From: Maratus speciosus
Taxonomy: Eukaryota > Arthropoda > Arachnida > Araneae > Salticidae
DNA: 64,000 nucleotides
NCBI GenBank assembly: GCA_963932465.1
Contig: OZ010791.1
Span: 318,986,283-319,050,282 of the forward strand
Reading direction: 5' to 3'
Shown here: one piece after another, positions 1 to 11,645 of the stretch
Layout of the letters: the number at the start of each line of letters is the position of its first letter
How positions within the stretch are numbered: the stretch's first letter is position 1
Position numbers and translations under genes: made by a program
Notes under the pieces: model-generated
The model's input: only the letters and a program-made list of their open reading frames with translations
Database searches by the model: none
Told to the model about the DNA's origin: nothing

Positions 1-512
1 TTCATGCTGATACTATATCTTGTGAATTGACGAAGTTATGGATTTTTTCTTCTTCAATCCCGCCCCCCCCCCCTTTTTTGTTTCAGTTTTTAATTCTTTT
101 TTCGGTACAAATTGGTCGTATCAAAAACTTGTCAGTACAAAAGCTGTAGATAATATTAAGAAGATTTATAATAATTTTAATTGGATTTGATATCGTGAGA
201 ATTGACGAAGTTAGGAATTTTTTTTCTCCACAAAATCCTATTTTTTTCGCCCCTTGAGCCAATTTTTTATTGGATTAAAAATCTGTCATACATAAATTTT
301 TGGTTCATTTCCTTGAAGTAATAACTTTAAACTGATTCGATATGTATTATAATTAAGAAGTTATGTTTTTTTTTTCATTTTGCACAAAAATCCTCCATTT
401 TTCCACCCTCTTGGTCCGATTTTGCCCATTAATGAACTTGTCCGAGATTTTATGCCCTTGATTTTATGTATCAGTTTGGAAGAGATTTGTACAGAATTAT
501 GGAAGTTACGTG
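1..512. repeat. Diverged tandem repeat, ~147-175 bp units
   Basis: Four diverged units share a core like GACGAAGTTA followed by a T-rich run and a C-rich segment; the cores fall near 31, 206, 356 and 501. The array runs off the left edge of the window. It ends at a short GATA/GATT microsatellite (about 524-548), beyond which lies a reversed HINE head. No coding frame is supported. Confidence 0.6.
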
Positions 513-554
513 CCCATAATAAAGTGAGATAGATAGATTGATAGATAAGTTTTT

Positions 555-640
555 TACTGAGGGTGGTTTTGGGTTGTATGGGTCATGATCGATGCAGATC
601 TGCAAAAAAATTTCAGAAATTCCAACATAGGGAAAATCGC
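555..640 (-). mobile_element. Reversed fragment of HINE 5' head
   Basis: On the minus strand this resembles the 5' head of the elements at 4421 and 26838: a block containing GGTCATGATCGATG next to GAGGGTGGTTT, with a C-rich/A-rich flank. Together with the GATA microsatellite and the tandem array at 1-512 it repeats, in mirror order, the head / microsatellite / tandem-repeat layout of the complete copies. The open frames here (554-805) read through repeat DNA and are not genes. Confidence is limited by divergence. Confidence 0.5.
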
Positions 641-3546
641 AATACGTATTATTTCATACGAAATCCACCTAAAAGAAAACTGAGAAAATTTTATAGAAGT
701 GAAAGTTTGAAAAAAAAATGCAGGTGTCTTCCTTTCTTCCTTTATTGGTTTTGCATATCTGAAGAACAATCATATTTAAAGCATCTTTTTCACAGAAGCA
801 AATAATTTACGCTAAAATTATATGATAGACTTGAGGTGCTGTCAACATTCGGTATAAATGTACCTTCTGAATGATGGATGACATATGTGGATAATATACA
901 AGAAAAATAAGTTATACATTTTTCTATTGAGAAAAGCATCTTTTTAATGACTATTCTAACTTAACAAATTTTGAATTGGTATATAATGGAAAGATATCCG
1001 AGTGATTTCATTTCATATTTAAGATTTAACAAAGCTTTTGTAGGATTTTTAAATGAAAAGTAAAATACTTCGTAAAATTGAAACCTGAAACAAAAAGTTT
1101 AATTTTAGAAAATATAGCACTTTTGTAATATTTTTATATTAAACACTTAAGGCTTATTATGTAAATTTTATGTTTCTATAAGTAAAGCTTTCATATTCAT
1201 TAAAAAAAATTAAAATTTTTTTAAACGATATGAAAAAGATATTTGAGAGAATGCTGGGATATTTTTTATACACAGAGCAATTTTTACAGGTAAAAATACA
1301 GTAATATTGAATTTCTTTTATTTTCTTTGTAGTCCGTAGCGTAAATTATCTATATTAGTATAAATTTCTAACACGTAAACATTTCCTAGGAAAGATTAAG
1401 AAATAATTTCCAAAACATTGAGAACTGTCTAAATTTATATATATTTATTTAAAATAACTAATTATTTAAGTAAAAATACTAAGAAATAAACACGATATGT
1501 TTATCTACTAAAGTGTATTTGTATTATAATGACACTAAAATACTCAGAGATTATTTGAGATTGAAATATTAGTTTTAAAATTTAGTTCATTTTTGATTTT
1601 AATATTGTATTCATAAACAGAGAATCCTATTGATTTTACTTTAAACTTTTCCTATATTATTAGACACAATACATACGGAAAATGATAATGTCTATACTTA
1701 TCGTTGAATAAATATAATTTTGGATTTATCTGTCAGAAAGAAAAATATTGTTTTAAAAAATTTATCAATAAATTACCTTAAGAAAAGAAGATTTAAACTT
1801 TCTTTTTGTTTGTTAAACGAGAAGTTGATACATTATATTAAAAATACTAAATATAGCCATTTCTTGTTGAATTAAATGTGAGGTATGCTTCTATTATTAT
1901 TATTACTATTATCTATATACTTTGAAAATATAAATTTAAATGGAAATTTGAAATATATACTCTGTCTCAAATTTGTTTTTCGAAAGGTGAAGTGGTTTAT
2001 CTTTTCAAAGATTTAAACTAATTTTAATATTTTGTCCGGATTCCAATTCTGATTCAGGCATCGATGTTTGTAGTGGATGAGAGATCTCAGTCTGTTTAAC
2101 CCTCAGGTTCAAAAGTTGACCGCACTGTCCACAATCAACCAACAAAAATTTGCATTCAGTCAGACTATTTCATTTCACTATTTTTTTGTCTTTTTGCTAC
2201 AGATTTTTTTTCTTATTGTTTTCCAATGTTTTGTTTTAATAATGTGTTAGACTTAATAAAAGTAATTTAATCTATGGGTGCCGTATGATTTAAATGTAAA
2301 AAAGTACACTTGTATAAAACTTCTATATTTAAAAAACACTTCAATGTTTACCTTTCTTTTTCACACTTACAATTCTCTTAATTTCCTTTTTCAGAATGGG
2401 TGAGTTAATAAAGACATATTACGAAAAGTAGGATTACACTAATCTTTCATTTCTTTGTATTAAGAAAGAGGCATCGTAAACTCTCTAAAAACGGATTAGT
2501 AGGGACATTTTATGGATGCATTTTGCCATTCCAATTCATAATTTATTCTCTGCGTTAATAATAGTGCTCTGACGAAGTTCATAAACTTTCATTTTCTTCG
2601 AACAATCTTGAATGCTGCTATCTTTTCGTTATCATTATACCTAACATCTTACGTGAAATTATTCATATAATTCTCATTTTGTATGTATTTTACTTTTAGG
2701 TACATTTATTACTTACTTTTTTCTTTAATACATTACTTTTATTTACATAATTACATTTTAGCAGAGACACTGAAATTCCTATAGTACATTTATTAGCAGA
2801 TATTTTATTCTTTATTTTTGAAAATAAATCTGGTAATTTCGAAAAATAAAAAATGACTCACGTAAGCAATATGAAATAATATATTTATTTTACATCCAGG
2901 AGATTTCATATAATAAAATATATTGAACTCATTAGAATATATTGCTAAATTTTAAGCATTTGGTAAACGCTGATAATCATTTTTAAGTTAACTAATGTAA
3001 ATTTTAAAATATATACTTCAGTAAGAAAATTAACATCATTATTGCACAATTTAAATTGTAAACTTTTCAGGTGTTCGCTCATTTAAAATATTAAATTATA
3101 GGACAAAATAAATATTTTTTTAGTATTATTTTTGCTGTGATTTGAAAAATGAAGATTATATAGCATCTGGAAATATTAATAATTTCACTGAAATTAAAGA
3201 AAAGTAATATAGTTTATAATTCTACACAAAATTATTATTAAAAATTGTGTTTACATTGTAAAGACATATACATAATATTGTAAATTTTACTAACATTTGT
3301 TTTAGACAGTAGCTTTAAACCTCACTTTATCTAATTTAGTAGATTTGAGAATGGTTTAAAGAGAGAAACTTAGAATCATGCACAGACAATTTTTGTATTA
3401 TTATTCGCATTTGAAATGCTTAAATACATTAAAAATACTATACATAATTGCTAATGGGGCGTCATTTGGCAAATAAATAACAGTAGCGTACAAGGTATAT
3501 TGTTGTGGGTTTTATACAAAGTTAAGAATGTTTATATCTATATATA
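641..3546. other. AT-rich DNA without recognisable feature
   Basis: About 2.9 kb of very AT-rich sequence with short A/T runs and a (TTA)n tract near 1892-1912. No frame with protein character, no inverted repeat and no element end was recognised on either strand. Intergenic or intronic DNA is the likely status. Confidence 0.6.
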
Positions 3547-4335
3547 CATGGCGGTCATAAAAAAAAAAAAAACTTCCCCAATATATGTAACCTTAGCGAC
3601 CTAACCGCTCAATCAACCGAAAGGAAACTTCAGATTTAGTTATTTGAAGTATGCGCTCGAGATGGTGATGATTTAAAACAATAGATCTATCACGGTTGCG
3701 GTTACAGTGAACAAATTTCGAAAATTTTGAATAGCGACACCCTTTTTTTCCCTGCGCCAATTCATCAGCGCATTGAAAAACTATAAATGGCGTTGGCACG
3801 ATGCACGTATGGCCAAAATTTCCGGTGTAATATCGTAGCACACAATCCTAATAAGTTCCTATGTAACGTAATATTCAGCATTCCAAAACAAATACTTACA
3901 TTTTATCATCCCTATGCGTACACAAACACAACTCAAAAACACATTTTAAAACAAATCTTGCAACATTACTCAGTTCACAAGAAAAAAGAATCGGCTACTG
4001 AAAAACATGTTTTGTAGCCACTTCTTTGTTTCTTTCAAAGGTATTTTTTACAAGGGTTTCACGCCGGCAATTTCCATCGTACGTGTATCATTCGAACGTT
4101 ATTTATGGTTTTTCAATTGTCTAATGAATTTGCGCATGAAAAAAATGGGTGTTGCCATTCGAACTTTTCGGAATTTTTTCACTGTAACTGTGACCGTGAG
4201 AGATCTATTGTTTTAAATTATCACAATCTAGACCGCATACATTCAAATAGGTACATCTAAATTTCTTTTCGATTGCTTGAGCGATTAGGCCGCTAGGAGT
4301 TCATATATCGGGGGAGTTTTTCTATGACCACCCTG
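3547..4335. mobile_element. MITE with long (~290 bp) terminal inverted repeats
   Basis: The right end reads CAGGGTGGTCAT on the minus strand and the left end CATGGCGGTCAT on the plus strand. Similarity continues inward for about 290 bp on each side (roughly 3547-3840 and 4045-4335), including matching segments around ACAATAGATCT and TTACAGTGA. TA dinucleotides flank both ends, as expected of Tc1/mariner-type insertions. The ~200-bp centre has no transposase. Open frames at 3593-3841, 3787-4017 and 4007-4216 lie in the arms and are not genes. Fold-back structure is seen; superfamily is inferred from the TA flanks and CAGGG start. Confidence 0.7.
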
Positions 4336-4545
4336 TATATATATTTATTTGTTGCTTTCAAGGAAAAAGTACTCAAAAAAATTACATCACGCGCACCCAG
4401 TTTCGACTCAAATCGAAATTTTAGGTAGCTTTCTTTACAAAAAGCTACCTATTGCAGCCGTTCGGGGGAAAGCGATTTCAAAAAATTTTGGTATATTTTC
4501 ATCGATCATGACCCCCAGACCACGAAACCACCCTCCGTTCAAAAT

Positions 4546-4547
<2 letters not shown>

Positions 4548-4576
<29 letters not shown>
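4548..4576. repeat. (TA)n tract, left part
   Basis: Short TA microsatellite after the HINE head. It is separated from the larger TA tract at 5490-5536 by the RT-bearing segment; in HINE copy 2 the TA tract is continuous. Confidence 0.9.
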
Positions 4577-4580
<4 letters not shown>

Positions 4581-5487
4581 AAAAATTCCAATAGTTATTT
4601 CAAGCATTACCACAAACTGTAAACTTTCATTGAACCACAAAATTAACTTAACCAAACCAAATAAGAACTATAATTTAACTTAATAAACAAACTTAAAGAA
4701 ACACAACTTAACCAACTTTAACTTAAACAAAACAACCATAAGAAACTAGGCGAATAACTAATTAAACATGGAGACAGGTCTGTGTGGCTTATGACACACT
4801 AATGCAGGGTTAAAACAGTTTTTAAGCATGCAACATTCCCCAGATTTACCTGTCGAGACCATATTGAAAAAACAAATGAAACAAGATTAACGCTAAATGA
4901 AACCGACCGACCGAAATCAATCCATATCAAAAGCGATCTGTTTCCACTACATTCCGTAAACCACACGCTTCGAGTAAAGGCATCAATTCACTTCTGTTCT
5001 TGCAAGTTCTAACATAATTACACGTCATATTTTTGACCAGACTCACAGGATAACCCTGTTTCACTGCAGTGACGTACCATTTCAGCATATCCTCATTCAA
5101 AATGACACTATCCGATGTCAATCGGTTTAATCTGTTTAAACCGTTAATATAAATATTTCTGAATACCGATATATGGACATTTGAATTGAAATTCAATATT
5201 GCAATTGTTTTAAAGTTAAAATCGTCTCTTTTATCATAAACCGATGTAATTAAATTTCTGTTTTCTAATTTTAGATTTACATCTAAGTAATTTGTATTGC
5301 AACTATTATGACTACCGGAAAGTTTCAAATCTAAATTTTTTAGGATAATATTTAAATTCATGGTTAATCTTTATTCCATTCAGCTCGACAATCAAAACGT
5401 CGTCGATATATCTGAAACTCATTATGTCTTTATGTAATTCACTTATATTTTCATATATATCTAGATACATGTCGGCCAAAATTAAAC

Positions 5488-5490
<3 letters not shown>
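4577..5490 (-). pseudogene. Penelope-like reverse transcriptase, C-terminal fragment
   Basis: The minus strand encodes the end of a reverse transcriptase. Around 5465-5400 it reads a palm segment with RYIDDVLIV, the catalytic YxDD motif. After a one-base frameshift near 5370 it continues as a 144-residue open frame (5361-4927) with NYLDVNL, SVYDKRDDFNFK and a basic thumb-like tail. The same order (FLDLKI, LYDKR, VYRN) occurs in the RT copies at 54.5 and 56.1 kb, so the three are one family. Fingers motifs are missing. Sequence from 4577 to 4926 would be the 3' untranslated part. No GIY-YIG endonuclease is visible. Penelope-like assignment comes from the thumb layout and RT motifs of the fuller copy. 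Confidence 0.65.

Positions 5491-5536
<46 letters not shown>
5490..5536. repeat. (TA)n tract, right part
   Basis: About 47 bp of TA repeats between the RT fragment and the HINE satellite. Confidence 0.95.
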
Positions 5537-5538
<2 letters not shown>

Positions 5539-5539
5539 C

Positions 5540-7440
5540 CTATGTCACACTCTAACTCTCGTAATTATGAACCGATTTCGATGTAATTCGGTGTGTACCT
5601 AGTACATACCAATGTCTCGACCGAGTTCGTTGGCCAGCTTCATCCGCCGTTTTTTTTCAAAATGGCGGCCATTTAAAATTTTTAAAAAAAATTAATATTT
5701 GAAATGTGGTACCAAAAAATTAAAAATGGAAAAATATTTTTTTCTTATGTATTTGATCTTTATACAAAGATTCCGGAGCAGTTTTTGTTTCGTCTATATC
5801 TTAAAAAATGGCTGAGTTATAGCATTTTGAATTTCTAGCGTGGCTGGCATTTTGAAACGTCCTGAATTTTGTCACGCGATAAAAGGCGTATTTATGAACC
5901 GATTTCGATGTAATTCAGTGCGTACATAGTACATACCAATGTCTCGACCGAGTTCGTTGGCCAGCTTCATCCGCCATTTTGTTTAAAAATGGCGGCCATT
6001 TAAAATTTTTAAAAAAATTTAAAATTTGAAATGTGGTACCAAAAAATTAAAAATGGAAAAATATTTTTTTTTATGTATTTGACCTTTATACAAAGATTTC
6101 GGAGCAGTTTTTGTTTCGTCTATATTTTAAAAAATAGCTGAGCTGCAGCATTTTGAAATTCTAGCGTGGCTGACATTTTGAAACGTCCTGAATTTTGTCA
6201 CGCGATAAAAGGCGTATTTATGAACCGATTTGGATGTAAATTCGTTTATACATAGTACATACCAATGTCTCGAGCGGGTTCGTTGGCCAGCTTCATCGGC
6301 CATCTTGTTTAAAAATGGCGGCCATTTAAATTTTTAAGAAAAATTTAATTTTGAAATGTGGTACCAAAAAATTAAAAATTGAAAAACTATTTTCTTCTTA
6401 TGCGTTTGACCTTGATAAAAACCTTGGCGGCCATTTAAAAAAATTAAAAAAATTAAAAAATTAAAATGAGATAACAAAAAATTGGAAAATTAAAAAGATT
6501 TTTTTCGTATGCGTTTGTCCTTAATACAAAGATTCCGGAACAGTTTTTGTTTCGTCTATATCTAAAAAAATGGCTGAGTAATAGCATTTTGAATTTCTAT
6601 TGTGGCTGACATTTTAAAACGACCTGATATTTGTCACGCGATAACAGGCGTATTTATGAACCGGTTTGGATGTATCTTTGTCTGTACATAGTACATACCA
6701 ATGTCTCGGCCGAGTTCGTTAGCCAGCTTCATTCGCCATCTTGTTTCAAAAGTTTTGCCATTTAAAAATAAATTAAATTTAAAATTTAAAATGAGGTATT
6801 AAAAAATTGGAAAATGAAAAATATTTTTTTTATGTGTTTGGCCTTGATACAAAGATTCCGGAGCAGTTTTTGTTTCGGAAAATTTGTTCTTTTGTTTATA
6901 TCTTAAAAAATGGTAGAATTATAGCACTTTGAGTTTCTAGCATGGCTAACATTTTGAAACGATCTTGTATTTGTCACGCAATAGCACACGTATTCACCTA
7001 TTTCGATGTAAGAAGGCATGTGGATAGTATACATCAATACCTCGACCAAGTTCGCTGGCCAGATTCATCAGCCATCTTGTTTCAAAATGGCGGCCATTAA
7101 ATTAAAAATATATATATATATATTTAAAGTGAGGTGCAAAAAAATTAGAAATTGAAAAAGGTTTCTTTCTTGAGTATTTGACCTTGATATAAGGATTCAG
7201 GAGCATTTTTTGTTTGTCTTTACCTTAAAAAAATGGCTCAGATATAGCAGTTTCAATTTCTATTGTGGGTGACATTTTGAAAAATCTGATTTTTTGCCTT
7301 CGACAGCACTCGTATATATCAACCGATTCCGATGTGAGTGAGCATGTGCGCAGCAATTACTAAGGTCTCGACCAAGTTCACTGGTTAGCCTCATCCACCA
7401 TGTTGTCTTAAAATGGCAGGCAATTTAAGAAATCGCCGAA
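5540..7440 (+). repeat. HINE ~327-bp satellite, six units
   Basis: Units are marked by ATGAACCGATTTCGATG-like blocks near 5567, 5894, 6221, 6656, 6993 and 7319, giving spacings of 327, 327, ~435, ~337 and ~326. Units one to three are closest; later ones diverge, and unit three carries an extra partial duplication. Most units contain a GCCATCTTG-like segment followed after a few bases by AATGGCGGCC, an inverted pair of YY1/Pho-like motifs. A dispersed block of the same satellite lies at 27060-28500. No coding potential. Confidence 0.85.
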
Positions 7441-7667
7441 TTTGGCAGCCAAATATAAGTTACTTTAAAGAAAAGCAGCTTGGATAAAGCTGACTAATTT
7501 CGCGAAATTGTCATTCATTATATTGATAAAAATTAGTATTGAATCTCCTATATTCGGTTTCCACTAAATTTAGCTTCGTGTGTTTGAATGATATAAGTTG
7601 GCTTTTTTAAAAATAAGGAATATGAAAGCTACCTCTTCCTCCCGGCACTAGCCGGAAGGACTTTTTT

Positions 7668-8510
7668 GCCTGGTTTTAATATTATAATTTTGTTCTTAAA
7701 TACGCAATATTTTAGTAATTAAATAACACAAACTTCAAGATTTTTTTTTTCTTCGTCTTCACACTGAAGTGTGTTTTTATTGCATTTTGTATGCTGATTT
7801 CTGAAAAATACTCAAAACGTTTAATGACGTGGTTCAATTTAACTAAATCTTTAAATATAAGTGTACATAAAAAGCATAAAGTAGACACATAAGAAATAAA
7901 AGCTTCTTTTTATATAGCATTATGTTTAATCCAAGACTGCAATAAAATTCTTCTTTGGTTAAAGTGAAGGTGATCCTTACATACTAATTTTATGCTTGAT
8001 TTCAGAAAAATTATTAAAAAAGTTATATCACTTTCGACATAATACGAGAATTATTGTTTGGCTTGTGCACTATAATTTTATTGAAAAAGTCACCAAATTT
8101 AACCAATAAAATAATACAATATTCTATGAATTCCTGTTCAATGTTCAAAATGAAGGATATTTCGTATGTATTTTCTAATTCTGACTTCAGAAGAAATGTT
8201 CATAAATTTCCATCACGTGCAGTTCAAATCGTGAATCAATCGTCCGACTCTACTATTTGAACAATATACATTAAAGCATAAAGACACCAGATATTTCCAC
8301 ATGTAAATGAATGTAGTCATAAAGGCTCTTGACAAATCTAAGAATAATACTAGAGTTAATACTTCGTTGTTGCATATGAAGCCTCCGCAAAAAGTGCACA
8401 AAACTAAAAGTTCTAAAAGGAAAGGAAAACACAGACGTGGAAAAGAAAACACATTTAAATTATTTTTGCTCTTCCTTCTAGATATATAAAATGACTGTTA
8501 GTCTCTGTGT
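7668..8510. other. AT-rich DNA without recognisable feature
   Basis: No element end, repeat or convincing coding frame was seen. The overlapping frames on both strands at 8054-8489 have no recognisable domain and are treated as chance. Confidence 0.5.
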
Positions 8511-9290
8511 GAAACATTATGGCTGCTCTATCTCAAAACCTAATGCATAGGATTTCATAAACCTTAGTATTCTGGTAAACCGTGGCATGAACTGGTGTTA
8601 ATTAGGTTTGAGTGAATATCGCCTAAAATGTTGCGCTGCTATACTGCGATTCAAACGAAAAGTTTCTTATGGTCTTACTAGTTAAAAATGTCTGTCTGTT
8701 TGTCACTGAGTGGGAAACAAATTTTGTGATCGCTTTAACTCAAGAACTAATGGTGGAATCTAATATAATTTCAGATTAAGTTAGACCTTGACATAAATAA
8801 ATTCTGATAGTGTTCGTGTATATATCATCCAGAAAATGCGCTACTACGTTGTGTTTTTTTACGATTATTTTAATAGCTATATCTCAAGAACTAAATATTG
8901 GAGTGGAATTAAACTTGATAATCTGTTTGACATTGACATAAATAAATGCTGATTAACATTGGGCGCATACCGAAAAGAAAGTAGCACACTGCTTGGTTTT
9001 CACGTTTATTTTTTGTGATAGCTATTTCTCCAGAACTATGGCATAGAATTTCATAAAATTTCATATTCTATTATACCTTGTCATAAATATATTCTGATTT
9101 TCTGTATGCATATTTCCTAAATAATGTCGTTGCTATGTTGTGTTTTTCAAAATTTACGCAGCAACTGTTTGTCAAGAACTAATGCATAGAATTTTATCCA
9201 ACTGCATATTCTGTTAGATTTTCACATATGGAGATGTTGATTCAATTTTGACTTTTACAGCTCAACAGGTGTCGCTTCAATCCTACAATT
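8510..9290. repeat. ~150-180 bp tandem repeat family (block 1)
   Basis: About five diverged units share the phrases CTCAAGAACTAATG, AGAATTTCAT and GGCGCTGCTATG-like blocks, with a TCTGTCTGTTTGTC segment near 8690. The same family returns in block 2 (19790-20990), also with a TCTGTCTGTC segment near its start. It is noncoding and probably belongs to a dispersed nonautonomous element whose ends were not found. Confidence 0.6.
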
Positions 9291-10080
9291 GGGAAAAAGA
9301 TTCTTAATCGGGTCCGCAATCATTCTTTTTAATTTAGCGAGGATTTCAGTACTATTAAATACATTCTTGTAAAACTCATACGCTTATAGACATATTGATT
9401 TCGTAATAGTTCAGTTGCTACGCCAACAATTTTAACTATAGATCTGATTATGGTATATTAGTCCTATTCGTTTGTATGTGAACATTTTGTCTGTATCTTA
9501 TTTTCTTTCGTGTAGAAATACACCAACTGTCATATTTGAGTTTAAAAATAAAAAACGCATATGTTTATCTAATTTTGAATCTTTAATACCCTACAGGGAC
9601 GCTGTAGTTGTATTCTTGATTAATTCACTTATATCTTTAACTCTTGTTAAGTTCGAAGAAATGTACTGTGCTATTCAAATTTATAATCGTTGATATGGCA
9701 TTATAAATTATATAAACCAAATTGGTGTAGAAGAAAGTATTTTGATGTCAACAGCATATGAATCTCTTTGTATCAGCTTTGACATGCAGAGTCAAATAAT
9801 ACAAGATTAAGTATGCAAACAGCTTTGATAGAAAGCGTCGTGACGTTCTATGTGCCAGTAAGATGTGCTAAATTTCTACACAAGTCTCTTCCCAGTAATG
9901 ATGACGTAGGTACTTAAATGAAGCATTGTGTGCTTGTTAATGCTTGGCAGCATCAAATGTTTATTTTTTTTATTTTTGGTTACTCGAAAAGTATATATTT
10001 GTCTATGTTTTTTTGAAAATAGAAGAAAAGGAAATTTTAATTATAATCTAAATATCAAAAGAAAGAGAACTAAAAATTAA
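9291..10080. other. AT-rich DNA without recognisable feature
   Basis: The 73-codon frame at 9472-9693 shows no domain and no supporting context. Nothing else was recognised. Confidence 0.5.
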
Positions 10081-10980
10081 TTTCCAAAGCGGATATAGAA
10101 GACTAACCGCCCCGCCCCCCGCCCCAACGGAACAATTTAAACTGATCTTCCTCTTACTGTTAAATTACTTTAGGTTACCTGTAAATTATAAATTTTCTAT
10201 ATCATTAAAAATGGCAGAAAAATATTTTTTTTAATTAAATTTCAAAAGCTAGGAGGAGGGGGAGGGTTGTGTCACTGGCACCACACCGCCCCTTCAACAC
10301 ATTTGCGATAATTTTTTAACACGTAAACTTAAAAAAATTAAGAAATAATTTCCATATTAGACTTAAAAGGAAAAATCCCCCCCCCCCCCCGAATTGGAAT
10401 AAAATTCATAGCTGCACTTTCTCTTAGTATTTAATTCTTTTAAGTTTCTCAAAAAGATTAAATTTACTGTGTTTAATAAAATCAGAGAAAATATATTAGT
10501 TTGTTAAGTTTCAAAATCCAGGGGCGGTAGATTTCCTTTTCGAGCCATTATAACGTAAATTCAATCCTGCCTTCGTCCACCCGTTTTAGATAAAATCTAA
10601 ACACATAAATCTAAAAAAAAAAACTTAAAATTAATTTCTATAAAGGATATATTGGTAAAAAGCGCCACCCTCCAGGTTTAGATAATATTTTAACACATAA
10701 ATATATAAAAAACGAAACTGAAAATTAATGTCCTTGAAGGATTTTTGGGAAAAAGCGCCTCCCCTCCACTTCTCCAACGTAAAATTCTTAGCTGTTCATT
10801 TTCTTAGTGTTTAATTATTTTAATTATACAATAAAAAGAAATCGTGCTTTTCAAAAAGAGAATTTAGTCAGTTAAATTTCAAAATTCAAGGAGCACTGTT
10901 TCATTTAAGAAATGAGTTCATAATAATCGAATTGAAAATATGTGCAATTAACCCCCTCCAATAAGGACTAAAGTTTTAAA
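10081..10980. repeat. Diverged tandem repeats with C-rich runs
   Basis: Three to four loosely similar units, each with a C-rich run (near 10109, 10377, 10668 and 10756), an AACACGTAAA/AACACATAAA segment and AATTAATTTCC/AATTAATGTCC. Spacing is irregular. Noncoding. Confidence 0.45.
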
Positions 10981-11469
10981 ATCTTAACCCCCACCTGAAA
11001 TTCATAAATTTGATCCTAAATACACTTCAAAATCTTTTATTTTTCTGCAACAAATAATTATGACCATATTCAAACAATTCAGTAAGCAAAGAAAATTCCA
11101 CTAATGAATTATAATAGTCAAGCCATATTCTAATTACCCATTAAACATAGAAAAAACCCTAATAATAAATTAAACTTATTAATTGAATCTTGGAGAATAA
11201 CAGAATCGATAAACTCACTCTAATCTTATAAAAATATCAACAAACAGCAGAATCAGCTCTACACCCATTACCTGCATTGAAAATCGTTTATAAACACATC
11301 CCTAGTAGCGAAGTAAGTAGAGCATCCTGTTCCCAAAGCAGAGGTAGTGAGTTCAGTCCTTCTCAGAGGAAAAGAAAACCAGATATAAGTTTCCCCTTCT
11401 AAAAAAAGTTAGGTACTTCAGAAATTCTCCAAACTCTCATTTTTTTCTAACTGGGAGAATAGAAAAAAA

Positions 11470-11645
11470 TAAAAGCAAGTGATGCTAAAAAAGTAATACC
11501 AAAATAGCAAAAATTAAAAGCAAGTGATGCTAGAAATATAATGCCTGCCTAGCAAACATTAAAAGCAAATGTTGCTAGAAAAACAAAAATTAAAAGCAAC
11601 TGATGGTAGAAATGTAATACTAGAATAGCAACAAATGTATCGGCT
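11470..11645. repeat. ~50-bp minisatellite, left part
   Basis: Repeated phrase ATTAAAAGCAAGTGATGCTAG followed by an AATAC/AATGCC-type segment, about four units. The same phrase type (GCTAGAATAGCAGAAATTA, AAGCAAGTGTTG) resumes at 12690, so the array appears to be split by the segment 11646-12665. Confidence 0.65.

Larger units (their letters stand above)
4421..7667 (+). mobile_element. HINE (Helentron-associated element), copy 1
   Basis: Nonautonomous element starting TTAGGTAGCTTTC. Its 3' part carries the inverse, GAAAGCTACCT (7624-7634), then a terminal hairpin CCGGC-acta-GCCGG (7642-7655) and a T run. Order: head with its own AGGTAGCTTT/AAAGCTACCT hairpin (4423-4450), conserved 100-bp block, (TA)n, an inserted RT fragment, (TA)n, ~327-bp satellite units, a ~220-bp tail. 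Subterminal inverted repeats, a core microsatellite, central tandem repeats and a 3' hairpin are the published signature of DINE-1/HINE elements, mobilised by Helentron Rep-helicases. Copy 2 (26838) has the same order without the RT fragment. The family call rests on architecture only. Confidence 0.65.

Noticed and set aside
5540..7440. CRISPR-like regular repeats
   Set aside because: Units are ~327 bp without short direct repeats and unique spacers; this is a eukaryotic satellite within a transposon.
8054..8489. Possible small host genes in overlapping frames
   Set aside because: No domain, no conserved motif, frames present on both strands and the composition matches surrounding AT-rich DNA.
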